Notes: a model not told the origin generated them from the letters alone. A stretch of DNA of 64,000 nucleotides from Arthrobacter sp. PAMC25564 (GCF_004798705.1 NZ_CP039290.1:3038001-3102000); one strand, 5' to 3'. Positions 53,927 through 62,999 are shown, numbered from the stretch's first letter. A program made the numbers and translations.

Positions 53927-56186
53927 CGGTGGCCTCGCTACCGTAAGCGGCCTTTTCCTCGGCCCATGACAGCCCGGATCTGCCGCGTGGCTCCGGCGGG
54001 AGGCCCAAGACCCGCTCGGACAGCACGTTCTTCTGGATCTCTTCGGTGCCACCACCGATGAGAAGTCCGACAGCGCCGATGACGTATTCGTTCCAGTCGG
54101 GCTCCCGGAGCACCTCTGGACCCAGCAATCGACTCACGAAGTCTGCCACTCCCAGGGCGGCGCGGCCCGTGAGGAGCTTGTTGATCGAGCCCTCGGGGCC
54201 GGGCTCCACGCCCGCACGGACGCCTTCGAGGATCTGCTCGGACAGCGAGTGAAGTGCTCGGTAGAGCGAATAGAGATCGACGAGCTGAACGCCCAGGTCG
54301 GCCGGCAGGTGACCGTCGTACTGGCGGGCGGCCTGGAATGCGCGCTGGAAGGGAACCCCGTCACCGGTGAGGGCAAGCCGCTCGTTCATCAGCGTCGTGA
54401 TCGCGACACGCCAGCCGTTTGCTACCCCGCCGACAACCGCCTCGTCGGGCAGGAAGACGTCGTCCAAGAAGGTCTCGGAGAAGAGTGTCGAGCCAGAGGC
54501 CTGCACGATCGGGCGCACGGTCACACCCGGCGCGTCCATCGGAACGATAAAGACCGTCAGCCCCTTGTGCTTCGGGGCGTCCGGGTCGGTGCGGGCGACC
54601 AAAAGGCCGAAGTCAGCGTTGTCCGCACCGGAGTTCCATACCTTCTGGCCCTGGACGCGCCAGCCGCCATCGACCTTGGTGGCCTTCGTCGAGGCCATCG
54701 CGAGGTCGGACCCGGCGCCGGGCTCGGAGAAGAGCTGGCACCACAACCCGGTGCCGTTCAGCATCGGGGGGACGTAACGGCTCTTCTGCTCCTCGGTGCC
54801 CCAGCTGATGATCGTCGGCATGATCATGCCGAATGTGATTCCGAAGATCCAGTGCGGCAAGTCGTACACGTGCTCATGCGCTTGAAAGGTGAGCGCCTCG
54901 AACTGGAACTTGCCCTGTCCACCAAGCTCCTTCGGCACAGCGATGCCAGCAAAGCCGGACTCTGACTTCAATCGCTCCCACTCGCGGGCCCGGCGCAGTT
55001 GGTCGGCAGCCTCATCCTCTGCGAGCACAGCGAAGTGTCCGACATGGTCGCGACGGCCGACGAACACCGGTGCGTTGGCAGCGAGCCACACAGCGCCAGC
55101 GTCCTGCGCCGTGGGCTGCGTTGTTTCCGCCGCGGAGGTCGAGAGCGCGTTCGCCACGGAACGAACGAGGAGATCGTCATCGCCGAAGAGGAACCGATCA
55201 GTCATCGAGCGCCTCATGAAACGGTGAGCCCCGAGCTCCCAAGTGAAGCCGATCGCACCGTGGAGTTGGATGCCGCGTATGGCGACGAGCGCAAGCGCTT
55301 TGCTGGCCTGGATCTTGGCGAGCGAGGCACTGAGCAGGACCTCCGGCGATGCGGCGTCCTTCGCGGTGATCTCCTCGACGGCATCCCGCAACAGCGCCCT
55401 CGCATGCGCAATCTCGGTGTAAAGGTCGGCGGCAGTGTGCTTAACAGCTTGGAACTGACCGATCGGGCGGCCGAATGCCCAGCGCTGCTTGAGATAGGCG
55501 ATGGTCTGGTCGAGAAACTCGTCAGCCGCGCCGACCAGTTCGGCCGAGAGACTGACCAGCCCGACCGTCAGTCCCCGCCGAACGGCAGACAGCGCGATCT
55601 CGCCCGATGCCAGGACGCGTGCGTCCGCGTCGGCGAAAACGACGTCCGCGATCGGCCGTGACGGGTCGGCGCCCTCGACTGCTGCCACCGCGACGCCCGT
55701 GGCGTTCGCTTCCACGAGCAGCAGGCCATTTGTTGCCGGCACCAGGAAGTAGGCCGCCTGTGCGCCGTTCAGGACGCCGATGATCGACCCCGAAACCGTC
55801 CAGTGCTCTCCACGCCGGGTGGCCACCGGGCAGCCAGCGAGCGGATCCCACGCGGACGTGCTCAGGGGCACGGCGAGCACTCCGACCTCGCCGGAAGCAA
55901 GGCGTTCGCCGAGCTCGGAACGAACCTCGTCGTCGAGACCCGAGATGACGGTCGCCCCCACCACGGCACCCGAGAGGTAGGGAGCCGGGCTCAGTGCTCG
56001 ACCTGTCTCTTGGGCGATCGCGGTGAGGAGGTGTCCCGCGGGGATGTCGAAGGAGTCGTCCGTCCCGATGGAGGCGAATCCGTTGTCGGCGAGGGCTTCC
56101 CAAGCGACGTCCGCGTTAGGCGCGTCTGTGAGGATCCGGCTGACGCTCTCAGCAACGGTGGAGAGCTCGTCTGTGTAGGCTGTCAT
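53916..56186 (-). CDS. Fused double acyl-CoA dehydrogenase
   Basis: A 756-residue tandem ACAD. First domain (1-355): AWEALADNGFASIGTDDSF, QRWAFGRPIGQFQAVKHTAA and RGIQLHGAIGFTWELGAHRF. Second domain (365-756): GIAVPKELGGQGKFQFEA, WCQLFSEPGAGSDLAMAST, VQGQKVWNSGADNADFGLLV and IGGGTEEIQKNVLSERVLGL. The classical base position is Gly again. The architecture equals that of 43726-46071 but identity is moderate, implying a different substrate. It sits 15 bases after the OYE homologue. Confidence 0.92.
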   Translation of the reverse strand: MTAYTDELSTVAESVSRILTDAPNADVAWEALADNGFASIGTDDSFDIPAGHLLTAIAQETGRALSPAPYLSGAVVGATVISGLDDEVRSELGERLASGEVGVLAVPLSTSAWDPLAGCPVATRRGEHWTVSGSIIGVLNGAQAAYFLVPATNGLLLVEANATGVAVAAVEGADPSRPIADVVFADADARVLASGEIALSAVRRGLTVGLVSLSAELVGAADEFLDQTIAYLKQRWAFGRPIGQFQAVKHTAADLYTEIAHARALLRDAVEEITAKDAASPEVLLSASLAKIQASKALALVAIRGIQLHGAIGFTWELGAHRFMRRSMTDRFLFGDDDLLVRSVANALSTSAAETTQPTAQDAGAVWLAANAPVFVGRRDHVGHFAVLAEDEAADQLRRAREWERLKSESGFAGIAVPKELGGQGKFQFEALTFQAHEHVYDLPHWIFGITFGMIMPTIISWGTEEQKSRYVPPMLNGTGLWCQLFSEPGAGSDLAMASTKATKVDGGWRVQGQKVWNSGADNADFGLLVARTDPDAPKHKGLTVFIVPMDAPGVTVRPIVQASGSTLFSETFLDDVFLPDEAVVGGVANGWRVAITTLMNERLALTGDGVPFQRAFQAARQYDGHLPADLGVQLVDLYSLYRALHSLSEQILEGVRAGVEPGPEGSINKLLTGRAALGVADFVSRLLGPEVLREPDWNEYVIGAVGLLIGGGTEEIQKNVLSERVLGLPPEPRGRSGLSWAEEKAAYGSEATDAR

Positions 56187-56201
56187 CTCTTGTGCTCCAG
56201 T

Positions 56202-57350
56202 TCAGTATGTGCGTGCGTCAGGCTTCGGGCGCCGGGCTGGCGTCTCGTAGGCGATGACAGGATCGGGGTCGATTCCGGCGTTCTTGTTGACCCAGGCGGG
56301 ATCCCCGAGCAGTGCCCGGCCGAGCGCGACCACGTCGTATTCGCCGTCCTCAAATTGCTGCACCAGGATGCGCAGTCGTTCCTGGTCCGAGTCGTCGGCA
56401 GGGGCCTCGGCGCCGAACGGTGTGTCAATGCCGACCGAGCCGACCGTAATCACGGGGAGGCCTGTGACCTTCTTCGTCCATCCGGCGAGGCTCAACTCAC
56501 CGTGGTCGGGGAACTCCGGCCGCCAATGGCGCCGGCCGGACGCATGCACAATGTCCACGCCTGCCTCGGTAATGGGGCGGAGGATCGCCTCGAGTTCGTT
56601 CGGGTCCTCGGCGATGCGGGAGTCATAGCGATTGACCTTCCACTGCGAGAACCGGTAGCCGACCGCCATGTCGGGGCCGACGGCATCGCGCACCGCACGC
56701 ACCACCTCGACGGGGAATGTTGTGCCGTGGTCGTCGTTCAGTCCGTACCTGTCGGTGCGGTGGTTGGTGCGACGCCAGACAAACTGGTCTGGCAGATAGC
56801 CGTGGGCGCCATGCAGTTCGACGCCATCGAATCCGATGCGCCGGGCGGTCGCCGCTGCACGGGCATAGGACCCGATGATCGCCTCGATCTGCTTGGTGGT
56901 GAGCTCCTCACCGAACCGGTTGCCATCGAGGTCGATGCCCGAAGGGCTGCGCGCCGGGACACCCGGGTTCGGGATCTGGTCGGTGCCGCGCAGGACACCG
57001 CCGTGCCAAAGCTGCACCATGATGGAGCTCCCGGCCGCGTGAACACTGTCGACGACGCGACGCCAGCCCGCTTCAGCGTCGTCGCCGTAGATCGTAGGGA
57101 TGTGGTCGCTAAATCCCGCCGCAGGGTCGTCGATGAAGGTGCCTTCGGTGATAATCAGCGCCGCACCGCCCCGGGCCCGGGCAGAGTAATAGTCAGCGCT
57201 TTCCTGGGTCGGCACCCCACCGGGCGTCTTGCGCCGCGACATCGGAGCCATCGCGAAGCGGTTGCGCAGGGTCATGCCTGCGACCGTGAACGGCGTAAGC
57301 AGTCCGTCGATCAAGGGAACGGTTGACGTACCCATCCTTGAGTCTTCCAT
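56202..57350 (-). CDS. Old yellow enzyme-family NADH:flavin oxidoreductase
   Basis: A 382-residue FMN TIM barrel. Blocks are TLRNRFAMAPMSRRKTPGGV, VQLWHGGVLRGTDQIPNPGV, ATARRIGFDGVELHGAHGYL with the substrate His, PDQFVWRRTNHRTDRYG, and VTGLPVITVGSVGIDTPFGA (FMN phosphate site). No C-terminal FeS/FAD extension, so it is a simple ene-reductase type. It may reduce an activated double bond of a ring or side-chain intermediate. Start at 57350 has AAGGAAC upstream; an ATG 15 bases later is the alternative. Confidence 0.9.
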   Translation of the reverse strand: MEDSRMGTSTVPLIDGLLTPFTVAGMTLRNRFAMAPMSRRKTPGGVPTQESADYYSARARGGAALIITEGTFIDDPAAGFSDHIPTIYGDDAEAGWRRVVDSVHAAGSSIMVQLWHGGVLRGTDQIPNPGVPARSPSGIDLDGNRFGEELTTKQIEAIIGSYARAAATARRIGFDGVELHGAHGYLPDQFVWRRTNHRTDRYGLNDDHGTTFPVEVVRAVRDAVGPDMAVGYRFSQWKVNRYDSRIAEDPNELEAILRPITEAGVDIVHASGRRHWRPEFPDHGELSLAGWTKKVTGLPVITVGSVGIDTPFGAEAPADDSDQERLRILVQQFEDGEYDVVALGRALLGDPAWVNKNAGIDPDPVIAYETPARRPKPDARTY

Positions 57351-57353
57351 TCG

Positions 57354-58901
57354 TCAGTTCCTTGTTCCTATCGAGCCCGGGTAGCCGCCGCCCCCATGAT
57401 TGCGGTCGAGCTGGTCGTAGTCGACCGACCCGCCTGACCGGGGCAGCGGTCCATCCACGAAGATGACACTGCGCGGCTTCTTATACGACGCGATCTTCGA
57501 GGCGACGTGCGCGATGACGTCGTGCTCGGCCACCGCGGAACCTGGCGTGCGTACGACGACCGCCCGCACCGATTGTCCCCATTTCTCGTCGGGAACACCG
57601 ATCACGCCGACCTCGGCGACCGCGTCAAGATCGCGAATCGCCGCCTCGACCTCAACCGGGTAGATGTTCTCGAGGCCGGACTTGATGAGACGTGCCATCG
57701 GGCCGATAAAGATGAGCCGGCCGTCGGCTCCGATTCGGCCGAGGTCGCCGGTGTGCCACCAGCCGTCGCGGAACCGCTCGCGGTTTACCTCAACACGATT
57801 CCAGTATCCGGCGTGGACCAATGGGCCCCGGATGAGTATCTCCCCGACCGAACCGGGAGCTCCACTAATGCCGTCTTCGCTCCGCATCGCGAGCTGCATC
57901 AGCGGAGCCGCCAGGCCCATGCCGAGCGGGAGTGGGCCCTCGCCGAGCAGCGCACCGTGCGCTACGTTGCCGGACAGCTCGGTCTGGCCGTAACCGTTCG
58001 GCGACTGACCCCACGGCGTCGCGTCACGCTGAACCAGTTCGCTCCACCCCGGGAGGTCCAGGGGTGATCGGAACGACGAGAGGTCCGCGCCGGTCTCCCC
58101 CGCCCGGGCCGCCACCTGCTCGGCGACTTGGGGAAGCAGGAAGGCTGATGTGCAGTGCTCAGTCTCGATGGCCCGGCAAATCAGGTCGGGGTCCGCCCGC
58201 GGGATCACGACGTTGAGGCCGCCGTACTCCAACGTGGCGATGGCCACCATCATCGTGGCGATGTGGCAGAGCGGCCCGGAGTTCAGGTAGACGAAACTGC
58301 GGTCGATCTGCATCAGGTGACCAAGGTGCATCCCCTGCGTAAGCAGGTTCGAACTCGTGAGCATGGCACCACTCGGACGGCCGGTGAAGGCGCCGGTGTA
58401 GAGGATGAGCGCTGGAGCGTGCGCGTCTTCCGCCACCCCGTTCGGAGGATCGAGCGGCATTTCCAGCTGCGCCTTGTAGCGCTCGGTGTCGTGCGCTAAC
58501 ACCCAGTGAGTGTCCGCAGGCGTGGTCTCCATGAGGAAGTCGACATCAACGCCGTCGAGCGGCTGCCAGAGCACGACCTTCGGGGCGAGGTCGGCGAGCA
58601 GGAATTCCAACTCCTGCGTCGACTGGCGCCAGTTGAGCGGGGCCAGCAGCGCACCGAGTTGCGACGCCGCCAGCAGCGCTTCGAAGAGGAGGTGGCAGTT
58701 CTGTCCCAGCCAGACGACGCGGTCGCCCGGACCCACCCCCATGCTCTCGAAGACGGCAGCGAGCTGGCCGGTCCGCTCGGCGAGCTCGGCGTATGTCAGC
58801 CGGACGTCAGCGCAGACGAGCGCCGGTGCGTCGGGGCGATTCTGCGCGATGCCATGAAGGACACCCGCGAGTGTGGGGAGACGGGAGATATCAACGGTCA
58901 T
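57354..58901 (-). CDS. AMP-dependent acyl-CoA ligase
   Basis: A 515-residue adenylating enzyme. The phosphate loop LILYTGAFTGRPSGAMLTSS is degenerate (usual YSSGTTGxPKG), but NGYGQTELSGNVAHGALLGE, WWHTGDLGRIGADGRLIFIG, ENIYPVEVEAAI and IASYKKPRSVIFVDGPLPRS are well formed. The C-terminal Lys near the end is replaced by SGGSVDYDQL, so the usual lysine that contacts the adenylate is missing. It may act on an unusual acid or have lost ligase activity. ATG 58901 overlaps the upstream stop. Confidence 0.82.
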   Translation of the reverse strand: MTVDISRLPTLAGVLHGIAQNRPDAPALVCADVRLTYAELAERTGQLAAVFESMGVGPGDRVVWLGQNCHLLFEALLAASQLGALLAPLNWRQSTQELEFLLADLAPKVVLWQPLDGVDVDFLMETTPADTHWVLAHDTERYKAQLEMPLDPPNGVAEDAHAPALILYTGAFTGRPSGAMLTSSNLLTQGMHLGHLMQIDRSFVYLNSGPLCHIATMMVAIATLEYGGLNVVIPRADPDLICRAIETEHCTSAFLLPQVAEQVAARAGETGADLSSFRSPLDLPGWSELVQRDATPWGQSPNGYGQTELSGNVAHGALLGEGPLPLGMGLAAPLMQLAMRSEDGISGAPGSVGEILIRGPLVHAGYWNRVEVNRERFRDGWWHTGDLGRIGADGRLIFIGPMARLIKSGLENIYPVEVEAAIRDLDAVAEVGVIGVPDEKWGQSVRAVVVRTPGSAVAEHDVIAHVASKIASYKKPRSVIFVDGPLPRSGGSVDYDQLDRNHGGGGYPGSIGTRN

Positions 58902-60048
58902 TGCCGAGTACCACGCATTCATAGTGATGGGTTGCCGACGCACTCGACGTTGCCAACGCCAGGTTCACGTCCGGGATCTGGTTAACTGCCGTGCCGCGGA
59001 GTTGTCGAACTGCCTCGATGACCTTGAGGGTCATCTGCTGCGCACCAAGCCAGGTGTAGCTGAGCAGGCCTCCGTCGGGGTTTACCGGCGTGGCGCCGCC
59101 GAGGCCGATGTTCGCCGGCGTGCAGTATGCACCGCCCTCACCCTTGCCACACAGGCCGAGCATCTCGACCTGGCGGATCACCTCGAACGAGGTTGCGTCG
59201 TAGAGCATAAAGGCGTCGATCTCGGCGGCTGTGCAGCCGGCCAGCCTGAAGGCGCGATCGATCGCGGGCTGGCCTAGCCACCCGGTGCGGTCGAGCCGCG
59301 GCGGTTGTGTGTAGTGCGGGTCGGTGACGTCCATGCCGCCTCCGAGGAGGTAGACCGGCTTACAGTCCAGGTCCGTCGCACGCTCGGCGGAGGTGAGCAC
59401 GATGGCCGCGCCGCCTTCGGCCACCAGACAACAGTCGAGCAGGTGGAGCGGTGTCGAGATCACGCGGGACGCGAGGACATCGTCCGCGGTATATGGCCCG
59501 CGACCGTACATCACGGCCTCCGGATTAATGCTTCCGTGGTTCCGGATTGTCGCCGAGACCGTCGCGAGCTGTTCCGGGGTGGTCCCGAACTCGTGCATGT
59601 GACGCTGCGCGGCCAGAGCGAACTGGGTCATAACGTAGGCGCCGACGTAGTCGGTGAACTCGAGCACGTCGCCGGAGCCGATGGGTTCGGACCCGACTCG
59701 ACGGGCGACCTGTCCGCCACCTACTACGGCGACCGAGCACAGCCCGGCGGAGATCGCTGCCGCCGCCTTCAGCACGCCCCGCGGCCCACTGTTGTCGAAA
59801 AGTCCATCCGAGGTCCACGCCATCGGGTGACCGAGCACGCGCGCCCAGGAAGCGCCGTCGTGACGCTGGAGGCCGCCCGGGCCGGGCCACTCGACAGCGA
59901 TGCCATCGACGTCGTCGATGGCAAGCCCCGCGTCGCCGACGGCTCCGTGGATCGCCTCGAGCGCGAGGTCAAGCGAGGTGCGATCGGGAAGCTGCTTTGC
60001 CTGCTTAGTGGCGTATACGCCGACGATGGCGACGTCCCTGAGGCTCAT
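58891..60048 (-). CDS. Thiolase-fold lipid-transfer protein, second copy
   Basis: A 385-residue Ltp2/SCP-x-like protein. The nucleophile region reads DNSGPRGVLKAAAAISAGL with no Cys. Later blocks are FMLYDATSFEVIRQVEMLGL and LLSYTWLGAQQMTLKVIEAV. It resembles the first copy only in the fold-defining positions, so it serves another substrate or step. It follows its DUF35 partner with a four-base overlap. Confidence 0.85.
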   Translation of the reverse strand: MSLRDVAIVGVYATKQAKQLPDRTSLDLALEAIHGAVGDAGLAIDDVDGIAVEWPGPGGLQRHDGASWARVLGHPMAWTSDGLFDNSGPRGVLKAAAAISAGLCSVAVVGGGQVARRVGSEPIGSGDVLEFTDYVGAYVMTQFALAAQRHMHEFGTTPEQLATVSATIRNHGSINPEAVMYGRGPYTADDVLASRVISTPLHLLDCCLVAEGGAAIVLTSAERATDLDCKPVYLLGGGMDVTDPHYTQPPRLDRTGWLGQPAIDRAFRLAGCTAAEIDAFMLYDATSFEVIRQVEMLGLCGKGEGGAYCTPANIGLGGATPVNPDGGLLSYTWLGAQQMTLKVIEAVRQLRGTAVNQIPDVNLALATSSASATHHYECVVLGNDR

Positions 60049-60455
60049 GCCGCCACCGCCGACTCAAAAGCCGGGACGCGGCGTGCGCCCACCGGTCGGA
60101 ACGTGACCTGCACACGATCTCCGTTCTGCCACTTCCCGGGGTCCCTACCGACGAGGTTGGTGAGCATCGACCAGCCGTCATCGAGTTCAACCACGGCAAT
60201 GACGTACGGCGCCTCGAACTCCGGGCGCGGTGCGCGCTGGACGACCGTAAGGCTGTAGACGTGTCCGGCGCCCGGGCTCTCGACCCACGCCCACACCGGC
60301 GAGGTGCAGTGAATGCAGATCGCCTCAGGCGTGAACCACCGCTGCCCGCAGGCACCGCACTCCTGGACAAGGAGACGCTGCCCGTCACACGCAGACCACC
60401 ATGGGGCCGTGAGTTCTGTCGGCGCAGGGAGCATCGCCGGGTCGTATGTCGTCAT
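60045..60455 (-). CDS. DUF35 zinc-ribbon OB-fold protein
   Basis: A 136-residue protein with the full family layout: WWSACDGQRLLVQECGACGQ, a Cys4 ribbon (ECGACGQRWFTPEAICIHC) and the OB-fold half GHVYSLTVVQRAPRPEFEAP. Start ATG 60455 overlaps the stop of the 226-residue gene. It probably forms a complex with the adjacent thiolase-fold protein, as ChsH2 does with Ltp2. Confidence 0.9.
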   Translation of the reverse strand: MTTYDPAMLPAPTELTAPWWSACDGQRLLVQECGACGQRWFTPEAICIHCTSPVWAWVESPGAGHVYSLTVVQRAPRPEFEAPYVIAVVELDDGWSMLTNLVGRDPGKWQNGDRVQVTFRPVGARRVPAFESAVAA

Positions 60456-61132
60456 CCCGCGCCGCCGAGCACGACCTGGGCACGGCGCCCACAAACGCAC
60501 GCGGCGTCACTAACCCCGCCGACGACGCCGGTCTCGAATACGGCTCCGGCAACAGCACGCTGCGGGCTGGCGAAGACGACGAGGCCCTGTGTATCTGTGC
60601 CGAGCGACCACTGGGCGTCGTCGTAGTGCAACGCTCCCTGGCTGCAGTCGATAGCGATCGCCGGGCCAAGCGGCAGCCAGCGCACCGCGGCGACTCCGTG
60701 TTCGCGCAGATCGTCCACGAGATCAGCTTCGGCGGCCACGACCCGGGCGCGTTTGAGCACCCCGTACGCGTCGCCCATCTCGCTGAGGCCCTTCATGACT
60801 TCGGCGTTGACCCCGACGATCGTGTCGATGTCGATCCGGCGAGTGAACATCTCGGTCCGGTTCGCGTCGAAGGCGGTCGCGTCGGCGAAATATACGGCGC
60901 GCGAACCCCGGGCGCTGGCAACGGCGAATGGCCATACCGTCGCGATGCCAGGGAGCGTCGAGATGAGCAGGATGTTCGCGTCGGCCGGCACATCGAGCGC
61001 GTTGAGTGCGGCTCCAGCGGCGACTGCATCACTGTCGATGTCGTGGTACGACACCGGCACCTCTCGTCCATTGTCAAGGAACCCCACGCCCCACAGGGCT
61101 GCGGCGCCTAGAGAAGTCGTCCAAGTTTTCAT
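60452..61132 (-). CDS. Hypothetical protein resembling a half AMP-binding enzyme
   Basis: A 226-residue protein of uncertain family. It has Rossmann-like alternation: NILLISTLPGIATVWPFAVA, SARGSRAVYFADATAFDANR, IDIDTIVGVNAEVMKGLSEM and GLVVFASPQRAVAGAVFETG. These echo the N-terminal subdomain of adenylate-forming enzymes, but the P-loop, A5 and A8 motifs are absent. It is placed directly after the PaaK-like ligase (10-base gap). It may be a regulatory or scaffolding partner of that ligase. Confidence 0.6.
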   Translation of the reverse strand: MKTWTTSLGAAALWGVGFLDNGREVPVSYHDIDSDAVAAGAALNALDVPADANILLISTLPGIATVWPFAVASARGSRAVYFADATAFDANRTEMFTRRIDIDTIVGVNAEVMKGLSEMGDAYGVLKRARVVAAEADLVDDLREHGVAAVRWLPLGPAIAIDCSQGALHYDDAQWSLGTDTQGLVVFASPQRAVAGAVFETGVVGGVSDAACVCGRRAQVVLGGAG

Positions 61133-61142
61133 CTGCTACCCC

Positions 61143-62498
61143 TCAGGCCTTCACGATTCGCGGGATCTTGTGTGGCGGACCGAGTCTCAGTAGCGACTCC
61201 TCGCTGACGAGGTCGATCTCGACCGGGACACCAATAGCAGCCTCCAGCGAGCCCGTGAGCGCGGAGACGATGTCATCGCTGGAACGCGTCGACGCGTCGC
61301 CCTTGCCGACCCGAAGGCGCAATGACTCCATCGATTTGCCTGAAGCGATGATCTGGAAGAGGCCGTTGCGCGTCTCAGGTACCGATTCCACGCAGCGCCA
61401 GACGTCGGCCGGCATGACCCGGACAGCCTTGACGACAACGCCGTCAGTTACACGGCCGACCGGCCAGATGCGCGCGTGGGAGCGACCGCAGCCACAGGAA
61501 TCCCAACCGACACGGACCAGGTCGTCGGAGCGGTAACGCACGAGCGGGATGCCGTCCCCGATCGAGGTGACCACCATCTCGCCGACCTCACCGCCAGCGA
61601 CCCTGGCGGACGATTCCGGAGCCAGGTGCTCGAGGAAGACCTGGTCCTCCGGAATGTGGCAGCCGTTCTGCTCGAGGCACTCGGTCGCGACCGCAATATC
61701 GCCGACAGCAGTGTGCTGGTAGAGCTTCATGCCCAGCTCGCCGGCGATGAAGGCGGCCCGGGCACCCAGCGGCTCACCACCGTAGATGAACGGAGTGCTC
61801 GCGAGCCATTCACGGACCCCGGCATCCTTCGCCTCGGCCATCTCAGCGAGTTCGAAGATCATGGCCTGACTCAACAGGAACAGGCATGACGGACGCAGCC
61901 GCTGGCCGATGTCGAGGAGGCGGCCCAGTTCGGAACCGTGATTGAAGAACACCGGCGTGGCACCGATGCGCTGCGGATTGGCCCAGACAGGGCCACGGAA
62001 GGTGAAGAGCGTCATGGCGACGAAGTCGCCGGGCCTTACGCCGAGCTCCCAGTACGCACGGGCGAAGCTCTCCGTGTAGGAGCCGGGGGTCTCAACGGAG
62101 TGACGATCGAAGAACGGCAGGAGCGTCGGATCGCTCGTCGTCCCCGAGGTCGACTGGGCGCCCCAGACGGACGGTGAAGGTCCGGCGCCCAGGCCGGAGT
62201 ATGCGTCGCCGCGCTCGTCGCGGTACTCCCGCAGCGAGTCCTTGTTAATGAAGGGCACCGACGTTTCGAAGTCGGCGAGCGTTTTGATGTCTTCTGGCCT
62301 GACGCCCGATTTCCCCCATGCCCAGCGGATCAGTGGCGAGCGCTCGTAGGTGCCCTGGAGGCTGTTGAGCAGTCGGGACGTGCGGTAGGCGTCGAGCTGG
62401 TCGCGCGACATCGTTTCCAGGACTGGGTCGAGGTAGCGTCCACCTCGGGCACCCGCCCCCACAAGGGGGGCGGTCTCGGCAACAGGTGGGGCAGTCAT
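61143..62498 (-). CDS. PaaK-like phenylacetate-CoA ligase family protein
   Basis: A 451-residue adenylate-forming protein of the PaaK group. Motifs: AQSTSGTTSDPTLLPFFDRH (P-loop), FIYGGEPLGARAAFIAGELG, LYQHTAVGDIAVATECLEQN (A5 region), VTSIGDGIPLVRYRSDDLVR and VGWDSCGCGRSHARIWPVGR, the last typical of PaaK enzymes. It likely activates an aryl or arylalkanoic acid as a CoA thioester, the entry step for this operon. Its ATG overlaps the stop of the SnoaL-like gene. Confidence 0.9.
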   Translation of the reverse strand: MTAPPVAETAPLVGAGARGGRYLDPVLETMSRDQLDAYRTSRLLNSLQGTYERSPLIRWAWGKSGVRPEDIKTLADFETSVPFINKDSLREYRDERGDAYSGLGAGPSPSVWGAQSTSGTTSDPTLLPFFDRHSVETPGSYTESFARAYWELGVRPGDFVAMTLFTFRGPVWANPQRIGATPVFFNHGSELGRLLDIGQRLRPSCLFLLSQAMIFELAEMAEAKDAGVREWLASTPFIYGGEPLGARAAFIAGELGMKLYQHTAVGDIAVATECLEQNGCHIPEDQVFLEHLAPESSARVAGGEVGEMVVTSIGDGIPLVRYRSDDLVRVGWDSCGCGRSHARIWPVGRVTDGVVVKAVRVMPADVWRCVESVPETRNGLFQIIASGKSMESLRLRVGKGDASTRSSDDIVSALTGSLEAAIGVPVEIDLVSEESLLRLGPPHKIPRIVKA

Positions 62499-62929
62499 CG
62501 GGTCTCCTCGACGGTGGAAGCGGCGGGTTCTGCAGTCGCGCTCAGGGGCGACGGATCGATATAGATCTGGTAGCGAGCAACGGTGCGCTGCCCCGTGAGG
62601 TGCACCGTTGAGGTGACAGGCAGTGGCCCGACAGTTGAGCCGTCCAGGCGGGTGTACGTGACCTCAGCTTGGACGCTGACGACCGTCCCCTCGCTCCACG
62701 TGCCGGTCGTCACGCCGAGTACCTCGTGACAGACGCCTGAGAGCGAGCCAAAGAACGATTCGAGGCTACGACGCACCCGTGCAGCTCCACGAGCCTCTCG
62801 GCCATTGCCGAAGCGCAGAATGCCGTCGGATTCGAAAGCGGCGGAAACGACGTCGGCATCCATCGCGTCGTTGGCCAGGATGAGCGCCAGAACGACTGCG
62901 ACGGCATCCTCATAGGGGGAATCTTGCAT
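62495..62929 (-). CDS. SnoaL/NTF2-like protein, first gene of the catabolic operon
   Basis: A 144-residue cone-fold protein: AVVLALILANDAMDADVVSA, DGILRFGNGREARGAARVR, TVVSVQAEVTYTRLDGSTVG, TSTVHLTGQRTVARYQIYI. Members include ketosteroid-isomerase-type isomerases and hydratases. Start ATG 62929 was chosen because upstream codons are in the LysR control region. Its catalytic residues cannot be assigned from sequence. It heads the 15-gene operon. Confidence 0.75.
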   Translation of the reverse strand: MQDSPYEDAVAVVLALILANDAMDADVVSAAFESDGILRFGNGREARGAARVRRSLESFFGSLSGVCHEVLGVTTGTWSEGTVVSVQAEVTYTRLDGSTVGPLPVTSTVHLTGQRTVARYQIYIDPSPLSATAEPAASTVEETR

Positions 62930-62930
62930 A

Positions 62931-62947
62931 GGACAATCATCCTGTCC
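62931..62947. promoter_or_regulatory. Candidate LysR operator
   Basis: GGACA, seven bases, TGTCC: an interrupted inverted repeat in the 70-base region between the SnoaL-like gene and the LysR gene, next to an AT-rich stretch. Spacing is plausible for a LysR-type recognition site. Confidence 0.4.
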
Positions 62948-62999
62948 GTCCATTCCAAAGAAAAGGACAAGTAAATTTTGAATGACATAAGATGAGCTT

